From NCBI GenBank assembly GCA_017430325.1, contig JAFRNE010000004.1, forward strand, positions 1 to 64,000: a DNA stretch of 64,000 bases, written 5' to 3'. The notes under the pieces are model-generated. The model was given only the letters and a program-made list of their open reading frames with translations. It made no database searches and was not told where the DNA came from. This DNA comes from Eubacterium sp. Lineage in GTDB: Bacteria; Bacillota; Clostridia; Lachnospirales; Lachnospiraceae. The translations under genes were made by a program, and so were the position numbers. This document shows positions 28,031-36,392 of the stretch, piece after piece. The first letter of the stretch is position 1, and each line of letters begins with the position of its first letter.

Positions 28031-29410
28031 ATGCCTGATAATACAAATAATAACAACACAAACGATGACGAATACGAAAAATACTGTTACATGTGCCGCA
28101 GGCCTGAATCAGAAACAGGCAGGCTGCTTGGCATGGCCGAGAACATCTATATATGTCCGGACTGCCTCCAGAAGGCCTTTAACAGCATAAATAATAACAG
28201 CTTCCAGTTTCTCGACTTCTCGAAGTTTCCGGGCTTCGATAACATGAATGCTTTCACACACATGAATGATATCCCGAACTCTCAGAAGGTTAAGAAGAAA
28301 AAGCCTAAGACAGAGGAAGAAAAGAAAGAGGATGATTTCGAGAATCTTACACTCGATAAGATCCCTGCTCCTCACAAGATCAAGGAGATGCTCGATGAAT
28401 ATGTTGTAGGCCAGGAATACGCCAAGAAGGTTATTTCCGTAGCTGTTTACAACCATTATAAGCGCGTCCTTACAAATACTATGGACGACATCGAGATTGA
28501 GAAGTCAAATATGCTTATGATCGGACCTACAGGTTCCGGCAAGACCTATATGGTCAAGACTATCGCAAAGCTTCTCAATGTTCCTCTTGCCATTACAGAT
28601 GCTACTACTCTTACAGAGGCCGGCTATATCGGTGATGATGTTGAGAGTATACTTTCAAAGCTCCTTGCAGTTGCCGGAAATGATGTAGAGAAGGCTGAAA
28701 AGGGAATCGTATTTATCGATGAGATAGATAAGATCGCCAAGAAGAAGGAAACTCATTCAAGAGATGTCAGCGGCGAATCGGTTCAGCAGGGTCTCCTTAA
28801 GATCCTCGAAGGTGCTGATGTTGAAGTACCTGTAGGCTCAGGCAGCAAGAATGCCATGACTCCTACCACCATCATGAATACGAGAAATATCCTCTTCATC
28901 TGCGGCGGCGCCTTCCCTGACCTTGAAGAGATAATCACAAACAGACTTACCAAGATGTCTTCTATCGGTTTCGGAGCCGAGCTTCGCGATAGCTACGAGA
29001 ACGATCCACAGATCCTTTCCAAGGTTACTAACGAAGACCTCCGCACCTTCGGTATGATACCGGAGTTTCTTGGAAGACTTCCTGTATTATTTACACTTTC
29101 GGCACTTGATAAGGATATGTATATCAAGATACTTAAGGAGCCAAAGAATGCTATCCTTAAGCAGTATAAGAAGCTCCTCGCTCTCGACGAGGTAGACCTT
29201 CAGTTTGATGATTCAGCTTACGAAGAGATCGCTGCTCTTGCCATGGACAGAAATACAGGCGCCAGAGCTCTCCGCTCAATCATCGAAGAGTTCATGCTTG
29301 ACATCATGTATCAGATACCACGTGATGACTCCATCGGCCGCGTGATAATAACCGGCGATTATATCAAAGGAAAGGGGTCACCGATCATCAAGCTTCGCGG
29401 AACCGACTAA
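28031..29410 (+). CDS. ClpX-like AAA+ unfoldase (divergent paralogue)
   Basis: The 459-residue protein has the ClpX layout: an N-terminal zinc-binding domain (CYMC near 18-21, CPDC near 42-45), a linker rich in Lys/Glu (about 85-105), and the AAA+ module. Walker A is GPTGSGKT, Walker B is GIVFIDEIDKI, and sensor regions include NILFICGGAF and NTGARALRSI. The ClpP-docking tripeptide loop is kept (SSIGFGAEL). The pore loop reads GYIG instead of GYVG. The segment holding the RKH loop of ClpX reads VPVGSGSKNAMTP, so RKH is missing. That loop contacts ssrA-type tags, so the substrate range may differ. GGGAGG precedes the ATG. It probably works with ClpP but may be a second ClpX, and I withhold the gene name. 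Confidence 0.9.
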   Translation: MPDNTNNNNTNDDEYEKYCYMCRRPESETGRLLGMAENIYICPDCLQKAFNSINNNSFQFLDFSKFPGFDNMNAFTHMNDIPNSQKVKKKKPKTEEEKKEDDFENLTLDKIPAPHKIKEMLDEYVVGQEYAKKVISVAVYNHYKRVLTNTMDDIEIEKSNMLMIGPTGSGKTYMVKTIAKLLNVPLAITDATTLTEAGYIGDDVESILSKLLAVAGNDVEKAEKGIVFIDEIDKIAKKKETHSRDVSGESVQQGLLKILEGADVEVPVGSGSKNAMTPTTIMNTRNILFICGGAFPDLEEIITNRLTKMSSIGFGAELRDSYENDPQILSKVTNEDLRTFGMIPEFLGRLPVLFTLSALDKDMYIKILKEPKNAILKQYKKLLALDEVDLQFDDSAYEEIAALAMDRNTGARALRSIIEEFMLDIMYQIPRDDSIGRVIITGDYIKGKGSPIIKLRGTD

Positions 29411-29450
29411 TATAACATAAAAGCCGCCTTCGGCGACACCATAAATAAGC

Positions 29451-29508
29451 GTCTGCTGCAGGCTCAGCAGGACATTAAAACATAGTCTGCTGCAGGCTCA
29501 GCAGGACA
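29451..29508 (+). repeat. Duplicated hairpin after the ClpX-like gene
   Basis: A 24-base sequence (29451-29474) is repeated without change at 29485-29508. Each copy forms a CTGCTG / CAGCAG stem with the loop CAGGCT. Both lie between the stop of the ClpX-like gene and the terminator. Confidence 0.85.
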
Positions 29509-29509
29509 C

Positions 29510-29538
29510 AAAAAAAGCACCTCGAAAGGTGCTTTTTA
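29510..29538. terminator. Bidirectional terminator between convergent genes
   Basis: GCACCT (29517-29522) and AGGTGC (29527-29532) flank CGAA, with a run of A on one side and T on the other. It serves both the ClpX-like gene (plus) and the Lys/Ala-rich gene (minus). Confidence 0.9.
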
Positions 29539-29557
29539 TATCTATACAGCCTATAAC

Positions 29558-30127
29558 TTACAGATCGATAGAATCCTTAACATCATCAGCTGTGTAGTAA
29601 ACCTTACCTGTCTCTGGCTGATAATATACATTAAGATCCTTGATAGACTTCTTACCAACAGCCTCAACAACCTTAGCTACGATCTCTTCTGCTGTAAAGT
29701 CCTTACCCTGATACTGGATATAGAAAGTCTCTTTTGTCTTAGCTGCTTCCTTCTTTGCCGGAGCTGCCTTCTTAGCCTCTGCCTTAACCTCTGTCTTCTT
29801 TGCTGCTGGCTTAGCTGCTGCTTTCTTTGCAGAAGCCTTCTTAGTCTCAGCCTTAACTTCTGTCTTAACCTCAACCTTAGCCTCAGCCTTCTTTGCTGCC
29901 GGCTTAGCTGCTGCCTTCTTTGCAGGAGCCTTCTTAGCCTCAGCCTTAGCTTCTGTCTTAACTTCAGCCTTAGCCTCTGCCTTCTTTGCTGGAGCCTTCT
30001 TAGCTGTCTCAGCCTTAACCTCAGCCTTAACTACCTTTACAACATCATCCTTCTTGTCCTCAGCATTAGCCTTTGCTGCTGCTGCCTTTGCTGCGAGATC
30101 CTTTGCGCTAGTCTTCTTAACTGCCAT
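29558..30127 (-). CDS. Lys/Ala-rich protein with C-terminal DUF6465-like domain
   Basis: The 189-residue protein begins MAVKKTSAKDLAAKA. Residues from about 35 to 125 are repeats of KKAPAKKAEAKAEVK and close variants, similar in composition to histone H1-like tails. The last 60 residues form a conserved-looking domain (TFYIQYQGKDFTAEEIVAKV, then DLNVYYQPETGKVYYTADD) that I recall as DUF6465 of Lachnospiraceae. ATG at 30127 is chosen because GGAGG stands eight bases upstream; an ATG 15 bases earlier overlaps that site. Function is unknown; nucleic-acid binding is suggested by composition only. It has its own strong promoter. Confidence 0.88.
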   Translation of the reverse strand: MAVKKTSAKDLAAKAAAAKANAEDKKDDVVKVVKAEVKAETAKKAPAKKAEAKAEVKTEAKAEAKKAPAKKAAAKPAAKKAEAKVEVKTEVKAETKKASAKKAAAKPAAKKTEVKAEAKKAAPAKKEAAKTKETFYIQYQGKDFTAEEIVAKVVEAVGKKSIKDLNVYYQPETGKVYYTADDVKDSIDL

Positions 30128-30205
30128 TAGATTATCCTCCATATTTTGTACAACGATAAAATTATGTCATACCAAGTTGCTATGTCTCCACTAATTACGG
30201 ATAGA

Positions 30206-30234
30206 ATTTTAATCAATAATTAACATAATTGCAA
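30206..30234 (-). promoter_or_regulatory. Promoter of the Lys/Ala-rich protein gene
   Basis: TTGCAA (30234-30229), a 17-base spacer and TAAAAT (30211-30206) lie in an AT-rich region downstream of murF. The leader is about 75 bases. Confidence 0.7.
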
Positions 30235-30280
30235 CACTTTTACAAAATTTCTCTTTTTTGAACACTTTTTACGAACTTTT

Positions 30281-31684
30281 TTAAATAGTTTTAGTAACTT
30301 TGCACAAAGCCTCAACTATGTTTTCAAAATGCATTCCGTGGGACGCCTTGAAGAGAACTGTATCACCATCGAAGAGATTGTCTCTCAGATAGTTAGCCGC
30401 CTCATCATTTGTTGCAAAATGGTGGATCTCTATCCTTCCATCGTCAGCCGCATCACTGATATTCTTTGAAAGGGAACCTACTGTAACAAGTATATCGATC
30501 GAAAGGCTTTTCATGAAGCTGCCGACTCTCGCATGATGAGCCGCGCTGTTATCGCCAAGCTCATACATATCACCGAGAACTGCCACACGTCTGCCTGAAG
30601 TCTGCATCTCATTAAGTACCACAAGCTGTGATTCCATGGAGATCGGACTTGCATTATAAGTATCATCGATTATCTTGAAGCCCTGATCAGCCTTGAGGAT
30701 ATTCTGTCTCTGGCCTTCAAACTTCGCAAGGGCTGCCGCTGCTGCCTCGGCCTCTATACCCATGTGAGCCGCGATAGCCATGGCAACAACCGAATCAATA
30801 ACATTGTGTACTCCCAGAAGAGGAATCGTAACCTCAACTTCCTTGCCACCTGCCACAAGTGTATAAGTGGTTGTTGTATCATCATGAGTTATGTTAACTG
30901 CTCTGAAGTCTGCACCCTCTGCTGTTCCGTAGCTGAGTGTCTCAACCGGAAGGCTGTCCTTGACAGCCGCAAGCATCGGATCGTCTGCATTTATGAAGAG
31001 AAGTCCGTTCTTATCCATTCTTGAAATAACCTTCAGCTTCTCTGTTCTTGTATTTTCAAGAGTCTTGAAATACTCCTGGTGAGCTTCGCCGATCGTCGTA
31101 ACGACAGCTATGTCAGGCCTTGCTATCTCAGCAAGTGCATCCATTTCACCGAAATCACTGATACCAAGCTCAAGCACTGCAAGGTCAGACGGAACATCGT
31201 TCATTCCAAAGAGAGTTATCGGTGTACCGGTCTCAGAGTTGAAATTCTTCTCTGTATGATAAACCTTGAAGCCTGCCTCAAGTGCGGTTGTTATCATCTC
31301 GCGTGTAGTAGTCTTGCCGACGCTTCCCGTAACTGCGATCACCGGCTTCTTGTACAGGCTTCTTACATAACCGCCAAGCATCTGGATCGCCTTAAGAGTA
31401 TCATCAACCTTGATGTAGGCCTTGCCCTCTTTGTAATCCTCCAGCTCTCTATCGGTAAATGTAACATTTGCTGTAGCCATCACATTGTCGATGAATCTGT
31501 GGGCATCCACCTGTGTTCCCACAAGAGGAACAAATATATCCTTCTCGCAGGCCACTCTCGAATCCATACAGATATGATCAACTGTAAGTGCCTCTATCTT
31601 CTCTCTCCTGCTGCTGTCTTCTGCATCCGGCCCAAGCAGCCTGCCGTTTACTGCCTTAACTATATCACTGACTGAAATAATCAT
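30281..31684 (-). CDS. murF: UDP-N-acetylmuramoyl-tripeptide-D-Ala-D-Ala ligase
   Basis: MurF adds D-Ala-D-Ala to the peptidoglycan precursor in the cytoplasm. The 467-residue protein has the Mur ligase P-loop VTGSVGKTTTREMI near residue 110, the downstream NFNSETGTPITLF, ELGISDFGEMDALA, and the ligase signature DDTYNASPISM. The start at ATG 31684 (MIISVSDIV) lies eight bases beyond the stop of the DJ-1 gene; GGGAG sits inside that gene's end. It is the second gene of a two-gene unit. Confidence 0.95.
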   Translation of the reverse strand: MIISVSDIVKAVNGRLLGPDAEDSSRREKIEALTVDHICMDSRVACEKDIFVPLVGTQVDAHRFIDNVMATANVTFTDRELEDYKEGKAYIKVDDTLKAIQMLGGYVRSLYKKPVIAVTGSVGKTTTREMITTALEAGFKVYHTEKNFNSETGTPITLFGMNDVPSDLAVLELGISDFGEMDALAEIARPDIAVVTTIGEAHQEYFKTLENTRTEKLKVISRMDKNGLLFINADDPMLAAVKDSLPVETLSYGTAEGADFRAVNITHDDTTTTYTLVAGGKEVEVTIPLLGVHNVIDSVVAMAIAAHMGIEAEAAAAALAKFEGQRQNILKADQGFKIIDDTYNASPISMESQLVVLNEMQTSGRRVAVLGDMYELGDNSAAHHARVGSFMKSLSIDILVTVGSLSKNISDAADDGRIEIHHFATNDEAANYLRDNLFDGDTVLFKASHGMHFENIVEALCKVTKTI

Positions 31685-31691
31685 TTTTACA

Positions 31692-32252
31692 CTATGCTCC
31701 CAAGAATACAATCTGTTTTCCTATCTCTTCTGCCTTCTCAGCCGAGATAAGTATTTCTATCATCTTAAGTCCGAAATCAATTGATGTTCCCATTCCGCGG
31801 CTTGTGATGAACTGTCCGTCAACAACAACCTTGTCGGTCTTCTTATCAGCTCCGATAAGTCCTTCCTCAAGTCCCGGATAGCAGGTAGCTGCCTTTCCTT
31901 CAAGAAGCCCCTTCTCGCCGTAAACTGTTGGTGCTGCACAGATAGCTGCAAGCTTCTGTCCTGCTGCATGATATTTTCTGATGAGTGCGTCAACCTCTGC
32001 ACTGGCCTTAAGATTGTTTGTGCCCTTCATTCCGCCCGGAAGCACAAGAATATCTGCAAGCTCTGTCTCATCCTTAATATCACTGAGAAGTATGTCTGCT
32101 CTTATCTCGATACCATGTGAAGTAACGACCTTAAGTGTATCTGTGATGGAAACCATCTTGATATCGATCCTTGCTCGACGAAGAAGGTCAACGACCGTAA
32201 GGCCTTCTATCTCTTCAAAACCATCTGCAACGAGAATATATACCTTGCTCAT
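31692..32252 (-). CDS. DJ-1/PfpI family protein
   Basis: The 186-residue protein is a DJ-1-type member of the class I glutamine amidotransferase-like fold. It has the conserved acidic residue in ADGFEEIEG, VLPGGMKGT, the nucleophile elbow Cys in LAAICAAPTVYG near residue 106, and TSRGMGTSIDFGL. Members act in protein or metabolite repair or as stress proteins, and the exact reaction cannot be read from sequence. It is co-transcribed with murF, an arrangement with no obvious metabolic reason. An AGGAGG site precedes the ATG. Confidence 0.93.
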   Translation of the reverse strand: MSKVYILVADGFEEIEGLTVVDLLRRARIDIKMVSITDTLKVVTSHGIEIRADILLSDIKDETELADILVLPGGMKGTNNLKASAEVDALIRKYHAAGQKLAAICAAPTVYGEKGLLEGKAATCYPGLEEGLIGADKKTDKVVVDGQFITSRGMGTSIDFGLKMIEILISAEKAEEIGKQIVFLGA

Positions 32253-32414
32253 AACATCCCTCCTGTATTTAAATCATAAAATAAATATGTTACAATAATA
32301 TCTGCAGTATACGGCTACAGCGGTCAGATCACAGCCTGTCCCTGCCGAAAGCTGCTTCTTTAAACTATAGTATATTTCAGAAGAAAATACAAACCTTAAT
32401 TTCAGGAGGCGTCC

Positions 32415-32918
32415 ATGGAAATCGAAAGAAAATACCTTGTCAAATATCTCACGGAGGATCTCGAAAGCTATCCACACAGCGAGATCTCCCAGGCTTATAT
32501 ATCAACCCGGCCGGTCATCAGGATCAGAAGGAACGGTGACCGCTTCATTCTCACAGTAAAATCCTCAGGTCTTATCAGCCGCGAAGAATATGAGCTTCTT
32601 CTCACCGAAGAGGAATATACAAACCTCTCTAAAAAAGCAGAGGGAAATATCATCGAGAAGACCCGTTACAAGATTCCGGAGAAGGACGGTCTTACCATAG
32701 AGCTGGACATCTTCCACGGCATATTTGACGGACTTATTTATGCGGAGGTGGAGTTCCCTGACATGGAAGCCGCAGAAAAATATAACCCCCCTGCCTTTTT
32801 CGGCAGAGAGGTTACAAATGATGGTTTCTATCAGAATTCATCCCTCAGCAGGATGTCTGCACCGGACATAGAGAAGCTTTTATCAAGCGTTCATTCCCTT
32901 GTCTCCGATGTAATTTGA
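32415..32918 (+). CDS. CYTH domain protein (inorganic triphosphatase type)
   Basis: The 167-residue protein begins with the defining ExExK motif (MEIERKYLV). It also has the basic strands VIRIRRNGDRFILTVKSSG, the acidic ELDIFHGIFDGLIYAEVEF and a C-terminal tail. These line a tunnel that binds triphosphates with metal ions. Bacterial single-domain members are usually tripolyphosphatases; adenylate or thiamine-triphosphate substrates are less likely. It is a lone plus-strand gene with a CAGGAGG site, and its last 36 bases overlap the 3' end of the convergent DUF1189-like gene. Confidence 0.92.
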   Translation: MEIERKYLVKYLTEDLESYPHSEISQAYISTRPVIRIRRNGDRFILTVKSSGLISREEYELLLTEEEYTNLSKKAEGNIIEKTRYKIPEKDGLTIELDIFHGIFDGLIYAEVEFPDMEAAEKYNPPAFFGREVTNDGFYQNSSLSRMSAPDIEKLLSSVHSLVSDVI

Positions 32919-33737
32919 AAAGTATAAACTGATCCTTCGTATAGTCAGGAAGATACCGATTATACTCATCAGAAAGGCCGGCACGGGTGTCCCGACGGCC
33001 TTATTTATATTTACAAGGAATATTCCAAGGGTCTGCGCCACAAGACAAAGCCTTGTCATCTCAGCGTCACTGTGGATATTTCCCGTCGCAAGGTTCAGTC
33101 CCTTTGCATAGAAGCCGTAGATAAACGACAGTATCCAGTATTTCAGAAGGAACAGCAGCATCCTGATGATAAACGAAAATATCAGTCCGAGGTAGATAGC
33201 CGGTGTCAGCTTAGCCAGAGACTTATTATTCGTACCATTCGGAAATACCGAGCTTATATTCTGGCTAAAGGTGCTGAAATATCTTCCGTTCGCGCCCTGT
33301 GTCAAAACATTTATCTTATTCCTACCGATGGTGATGTAGGTATATCCGTCCTTCAGATCACTGGAGGAGATACTTTCCACGGTCGGATCAAAAAGCACTC
33401 TGAACTCTCCTACCTTGATATCGAAGGTTCCTTCGGATATCAGCTGGCCATCCTTTACTTCAAATTCCGGCATCTTATTCGTGAAAAAGTTTTTAAAGCC
33501 TCCGACATTTATGATAAATATTATCATCTGGAGGCCGACAACCATCAGCGTTATCAGGAACAGTATGATCGCAATAAATCTCTTAAATCTCTTTTTACTG
33601 AGATCAAAGAAATCCCTGTAGCCCTTCGGATCAGCAATAGCCTGCCATATCATCTGGATCAGATTGTTACTGTTATCAAGCTTCTCGTTATTAAATTCTT
33701 CGTTCTGATCATTCTGATAGTTAAACTCGTCCTGCAT
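32883..33737 (-). CDS. DUF1189-like integral membrane protein
   Basis: The 284-residue protein has a polar Asn/Glu/Gln N-terminus. Its first membrane helix lies at about 50-77 (FIAIILFLITLMVVGLQMII), and an extracellular domain of about 95 residues follows. At least three more helices lie in the C-terminal half (GLIFSFIIRMLLFLLKYWIL, LCLVAQTLGIFLVNI, AFLMSIIGIFLT). The layout matches DUF1189, whose function is not established. Its 3' end overlaps the convergent CYTH gene by 36 bases. It lies 52 bases downstream of no same-strand stop except the HAD gene on its far side, so its transcription unit is uncertain. Confidence 0.8.
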   Translation of the reverse strand: MQDEFNYQNDQNEEFNNEKLDNSNNLIQMIWQAIADPKGYRDFFDLSKKRFKRFIAIILFLITLMVVGLQMIIFIINVGGFKNFFTNKMPEFEVKDGQLISEGTFDIKVGEFRVLFDPTVESISSSDLKDGYTYITIGRNKINVLTQGANGRYFSTFSQNISSVFPNGTNNKSLAKLTPAIYLGLIFSFIIRMLLFLLKYWILSFIYGFYAKGLNLATGNIHSDAEMTRLCLVAQTLGIFLVNINKAVGTPVPAFLMSIIGIFLTIRRISLYFSNYIGDKGMNA

Positions 33738-33789
33738 CTTATGCTACCTTTATCTTCACTCTAAACCGGGCCATTTCTCCTGATTGCAT

Positions 33790-34590
33790 TTATATCAGCC
33801 CAAAATGCTTCATTGCTTTATATATTCCGTCGTCCATTACATCATCCGTGATGTAAGTTGCAGCCTCTCTAGCGAGGACGCTTCCGGCCTTCGGAACTAT
33901 CGCATTCGGAACGTATTTAAGCATCTCAAGATCATTATTTCCGTCACCGAATACATAAGCATTATCATGCGATATATTGAAATAGTCAAGGAGAAACTTA
34001 ATGCCTGTAGCCTTCGAAAAGCCCTTCGGCTCGACCTCAAAGAAGTTCCTCTCCCTGTCGATATAAGTAAAATCCTCGGAAATATATTCCTTGAAGCCTT
34101 CAACATCACTGCCCGGATAATACCAGCCTGCAAACTTATCAAAACGGAAGTCTGCATCCTCAATATCATCGATAAACCTGTAGCCGTTGCTTTTAAAATA
34201 CTTTATCAGTCTGTCGGCTTCCTCGGTGATATTTTCCTTATCGATACAGGTATAGTCCTTATATTCAAACAATGAATACATTCCGAACTCGCGGCATTTA
34301 AGGGCTGTCTCGTAGCACTTCTCCTTCGGGCAGACCTTGTGCAGAAGCTCTGTACCGTCAGCAAGCAGTATGTGACTACCACAGCCGCAGACGTAACCGT
34401 CAAAGCCTGCCGAAAGTATGCTCGGCTCGATATTGCACATAACTCGTCCGGAATTGATAAATACCTTGTTGCCCTTCTCTCGTGTCAACCTTATGGCTTC
34501 TCTTGCACTTTCCGGGAAAAACTTTCTCGCATCGTCCGTAACAAGAGTACCGTCTATATCAAAGAAAAGTATTTTGATATCGTTATTCAT
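33790..34590 (-). CDS. HAD phosphatase (Cof-type) at the end of the rib operon
   Basis: The 266-residue protein has HAD motif I FFDIDGTLV, motif II FINSGR and motif III/IV GDGNNDLEMLKYVPNAI, with a type IIB cap between (YVCGCGSHILLADG). Its ATG overlaps the ribH stop by one base (TAATG), so it is translationally coupled to riboflavin genes. Riboflavin synthesis needs a phosphatase for 5-amino-6-ribitylaminouracil phosphate. In B. subtilis Cof-type HAD proteins (YcsE, YitU, YwtE) do this. That role is a good inference here but is not proven by sequence, since the family is promiscuous. Confidence 0.9.
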   Translation of the reverse strand: MNNDIKILFFDIDGTLVTDDARKFFPESAREAIRLTREKGNKVFINSGRVMCNIEPSILSAGFDGYVCGCGSHILLADGTELLHKVCPKEKCYETALKCREFGMYSLFEYKDYTCIDKENITEEADRLIKYFKSNGYRFIDDIEDADFRFDKFAGWYYPGSDVEGFKEYISEDFTYIDRERNFFEVEPKGFSKATGIKFLLDYFNISHDNAYVFGDGNNDLEMLKYVPNAIVPKAGSVLAREAATYITDDVMDDGIYKAMKHFGLI

Positions 34591-35057
34591 TAAGCCTGAA
34601 GCTCCTTCATAAGGTTAACCATCTCGATTGCGCCAAGTGCACAGTCATAGCCCTTGTTACCAGCCTTTGTGCCGGCACGCTCAACAGCCTGCTCGATATT
34701 CTCTGTTGTAAGGATACCGAACATTACAGGAAGCTCTGACTCAAGTGAAACCTGAGCGATTCCCTTTGAAACCTCATTACATACATAATCATAGTGGCTT
34801 GTCTGTCCTCTGATAACTGTTCCGAGGCAGATGATAGCATCGTATTTGCCAGACTTAGCCATCTTCTTTGCAACAAGCGGAATCTCAAATGCACCAGGTA
34901 CCCAGGCTACTGTGATATCATCCTCGTTTACATCATGTCTTACAAGTCCGTCAATCGCACCACCAACAAGCTTTGATACGATGAACTCGTTAAATCTTGC
35001 GGCAACGATACCAACCTTGATTCCTTCTGCAACAACTTTTCCTTCAATCTTCTTCAT
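34590..35057 (-). CDS. ribH: 6,7-dimethyl-8-ribityllumazine synthase
   Basis: RibH joins ribitylaminouracil with dihydroxybutanone phosphate to form lumazine, as an icosahedral shell. The 155-residue protein shows [35 protein letters not shown], the catalytic-histidine region [14 protein letters not shown], and [17 protein letters not shown]. Length and motifs are typical. It follows ribBA after a 105-base gap with imperfect direct repeats and overlaps the HAD gene. Confidence 0.98.
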   Translation of the reverse strand: MKKIEGKVVAEGIKVGIVAARFNEFIVSKLVGGAIDGLVRHDVNEDDITVAWVPGAFEIPLVAKKMAKSGKYDAIICLGTVIRGQTSHYDYVCNEVSKGIAQVSLESELPVMFGILTTENIEQAVERAGTKAGNKGYDCALGAIEMVNLMKELQA

Positions 35058-35090
35058 TTTGATTTTCCTCCGTTTTATATCTTATTACGC

Positions 35091-35154
35091 CGATGTTTTT
35101 CATCATGTGTTTAATACAGTATTGCACCGATGTTTTCATCATGTCGTTTAATAT
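35091..35154. repeat. Imperfect direct repeats between ribBA and ribH
   Basis: Two copies of a CCGATGTTTTTCATCATG-type unit followed by GTTTAATA begin near 35093 and 35130, about 37 bases apart. Each contains a small GATG/CATC palindrome. No terminator is evident, so read-through to ribH is expected. Confidence 0.55.
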
Positions 35155-35162
35155 CTTGAATC

Positions 35163-36365
35163 TTACACATCGTTAAGCATATGGCCCATCTTCTCTTTCT
35201 TGGTCTTCAGGTAGAAGAGGTCGTAAGCCGATGGTTCTATCTCAATAGGTACTCTCTCAACTATATCCAGGTTGAATCCCTGAAGTCCGTAGATCTTGAG
35301 CGGATTGTTTGTGAGGAGTCTCAGCTTGTTAACTCCCAGGTCAACAAGTATCTGGGTTCCTGTTGTATAATCTCTTGCATCCTCAGGGAAGCCAAGCTCG
35401 ATATTTGCTTCAACTGTATCGCGGCCCTGATCCTGAAGTGCGTAAGCTCTGATCTTATTTATCAGACCGATTCCGCGGCCCTCCTGTCTCATATAGAGAA
35501 GCACGCCTCTTCCCTCTCTTGCTATCATCTTCATAGCCGAATCAAGCTGCTGACCGCAGTCACATCTTGCCGAACCAAAAGCATCACCTGTAAGGCATTC
35601 AGAATGCACTCTGCAGAGTACCGGCTTGCCGTCTGCTATATCACCCATTGTAAGTGCCACATGATGCTCGCCTGTGATCTTACTTACATAGCCATGCATC
35701 ATAAACTCGCCGTATTTTGTAGGAAGCTTAGCCTTTGCAACGCACTCTACAAAGGTCTCTCTTTCCTTTCTGTATCTTACAAGCTTCTCGATAGTAGAAA
35801 CCTTAAGCTCATGCTCCTTCGCGAAAGCAAGCAGGTCTTCCTTCCTTGCCATCATTCCGTCGTCTCTCATGATCTCACAGCAGAGTCCCACAGGCTTAAG
35901 TCCCGCAAGTCTGACAAGATCGACAGTCGCCTCAGTGTGACCGTTTCTCATGATAACTCCGCCATCAACAGCAGTCAGCGGGAACATATGTCCCGGTCTT
36001 CTGAAGTCCTCAGGCTTTGCATCCTCCTCGACAAACTTTCTTGCCGTATATCCTCTCTCCTCAGCGGAAATACCTGTTGTCGTATCAACATGGTCAATTG
36101 ATATCGTAAATGCAGTGCAGTGATTATCTGTATTTGTCAGAGTCATCTGTGGCAGGTTAAAACGCTCCGCATAGCTTCTATCCATAGGCATGCAGATAAG
36201 TCCTCTCGCGTATTTTGCCATGAAGTTAACGTTCTCCGTTGTTGCATGCTCAGCCGCAAATATAATATCGCCTTCGTTCTCACGATTTTCGTCATCCAGT
36301 ATAACTACCGGTTTGCCGTTTCGTATGTCCTCGAGTATTTCATCGATCGTATTGAATTCACTCAT
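35163..36365 (-). CDS. ribBA: Bifunctional DHBP synthase / GTP cyclohydrolase II
   Basis: The 400-residue fusion supplies both riboflavin precursors. The N-terminal DHBP synthase half (about 1-205) has [21 protein letters not shown] and [10 protein letters not shown]. The C-terminal GTP cyclohydrolase II half has [20 protein letters not shown], with zinc-binding Cys residues, [18 protein letters not shown] and LLTNNPLKI. Length is typical of RibBA. It lies 27 bases after ribE in the FMN-riboswitch operon. Confidence 0.98.
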   Translation of the reverse strand: MSEFNTIDEILEDIRNGKPVVILDDENRENEGDIIFAAEHATTENVNFMAKYARGLICMPMDRSYAERFNLPQMTLTNTDNHCTAFTISIDHVDTTTGISAEERGYTARKFVEEDAKPEDFRRPGHMFPLTAVDGGVIMRNGHTEATVDLVRLAGLKPVGLCCEIMRDDGMMARKEDLLAFAKEHELKVSTIEKLVRYRKERETFVECVAKAKLPTKYGEFMMHGYVSKITGEHHVALTMGDIADGKPVLCRVHSECLTGDAFGSARCDCGQQLDSAMKMIAREGRGVLLYMRQEGRGIGLINKIRAYALQDQGRDTVEANIELGFPEDARDYTTGTQILVDLGVNKLRLLTNNPLKIYGLQGFNLDIVERVPIEIEPSAYDLFYLKTKKEKMGHMLNDV

Positions 36366-36392
36366 TTTTTAAACCTCTTTTATATTTTATTC

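Noticed and set aside
29677..29874. Arg/Leu-rich minus-strand frame inside the Lys/Ala-rich gene
   Set aside because: It is an out-of-frame reading of the repetitive AAG/GCT codons.
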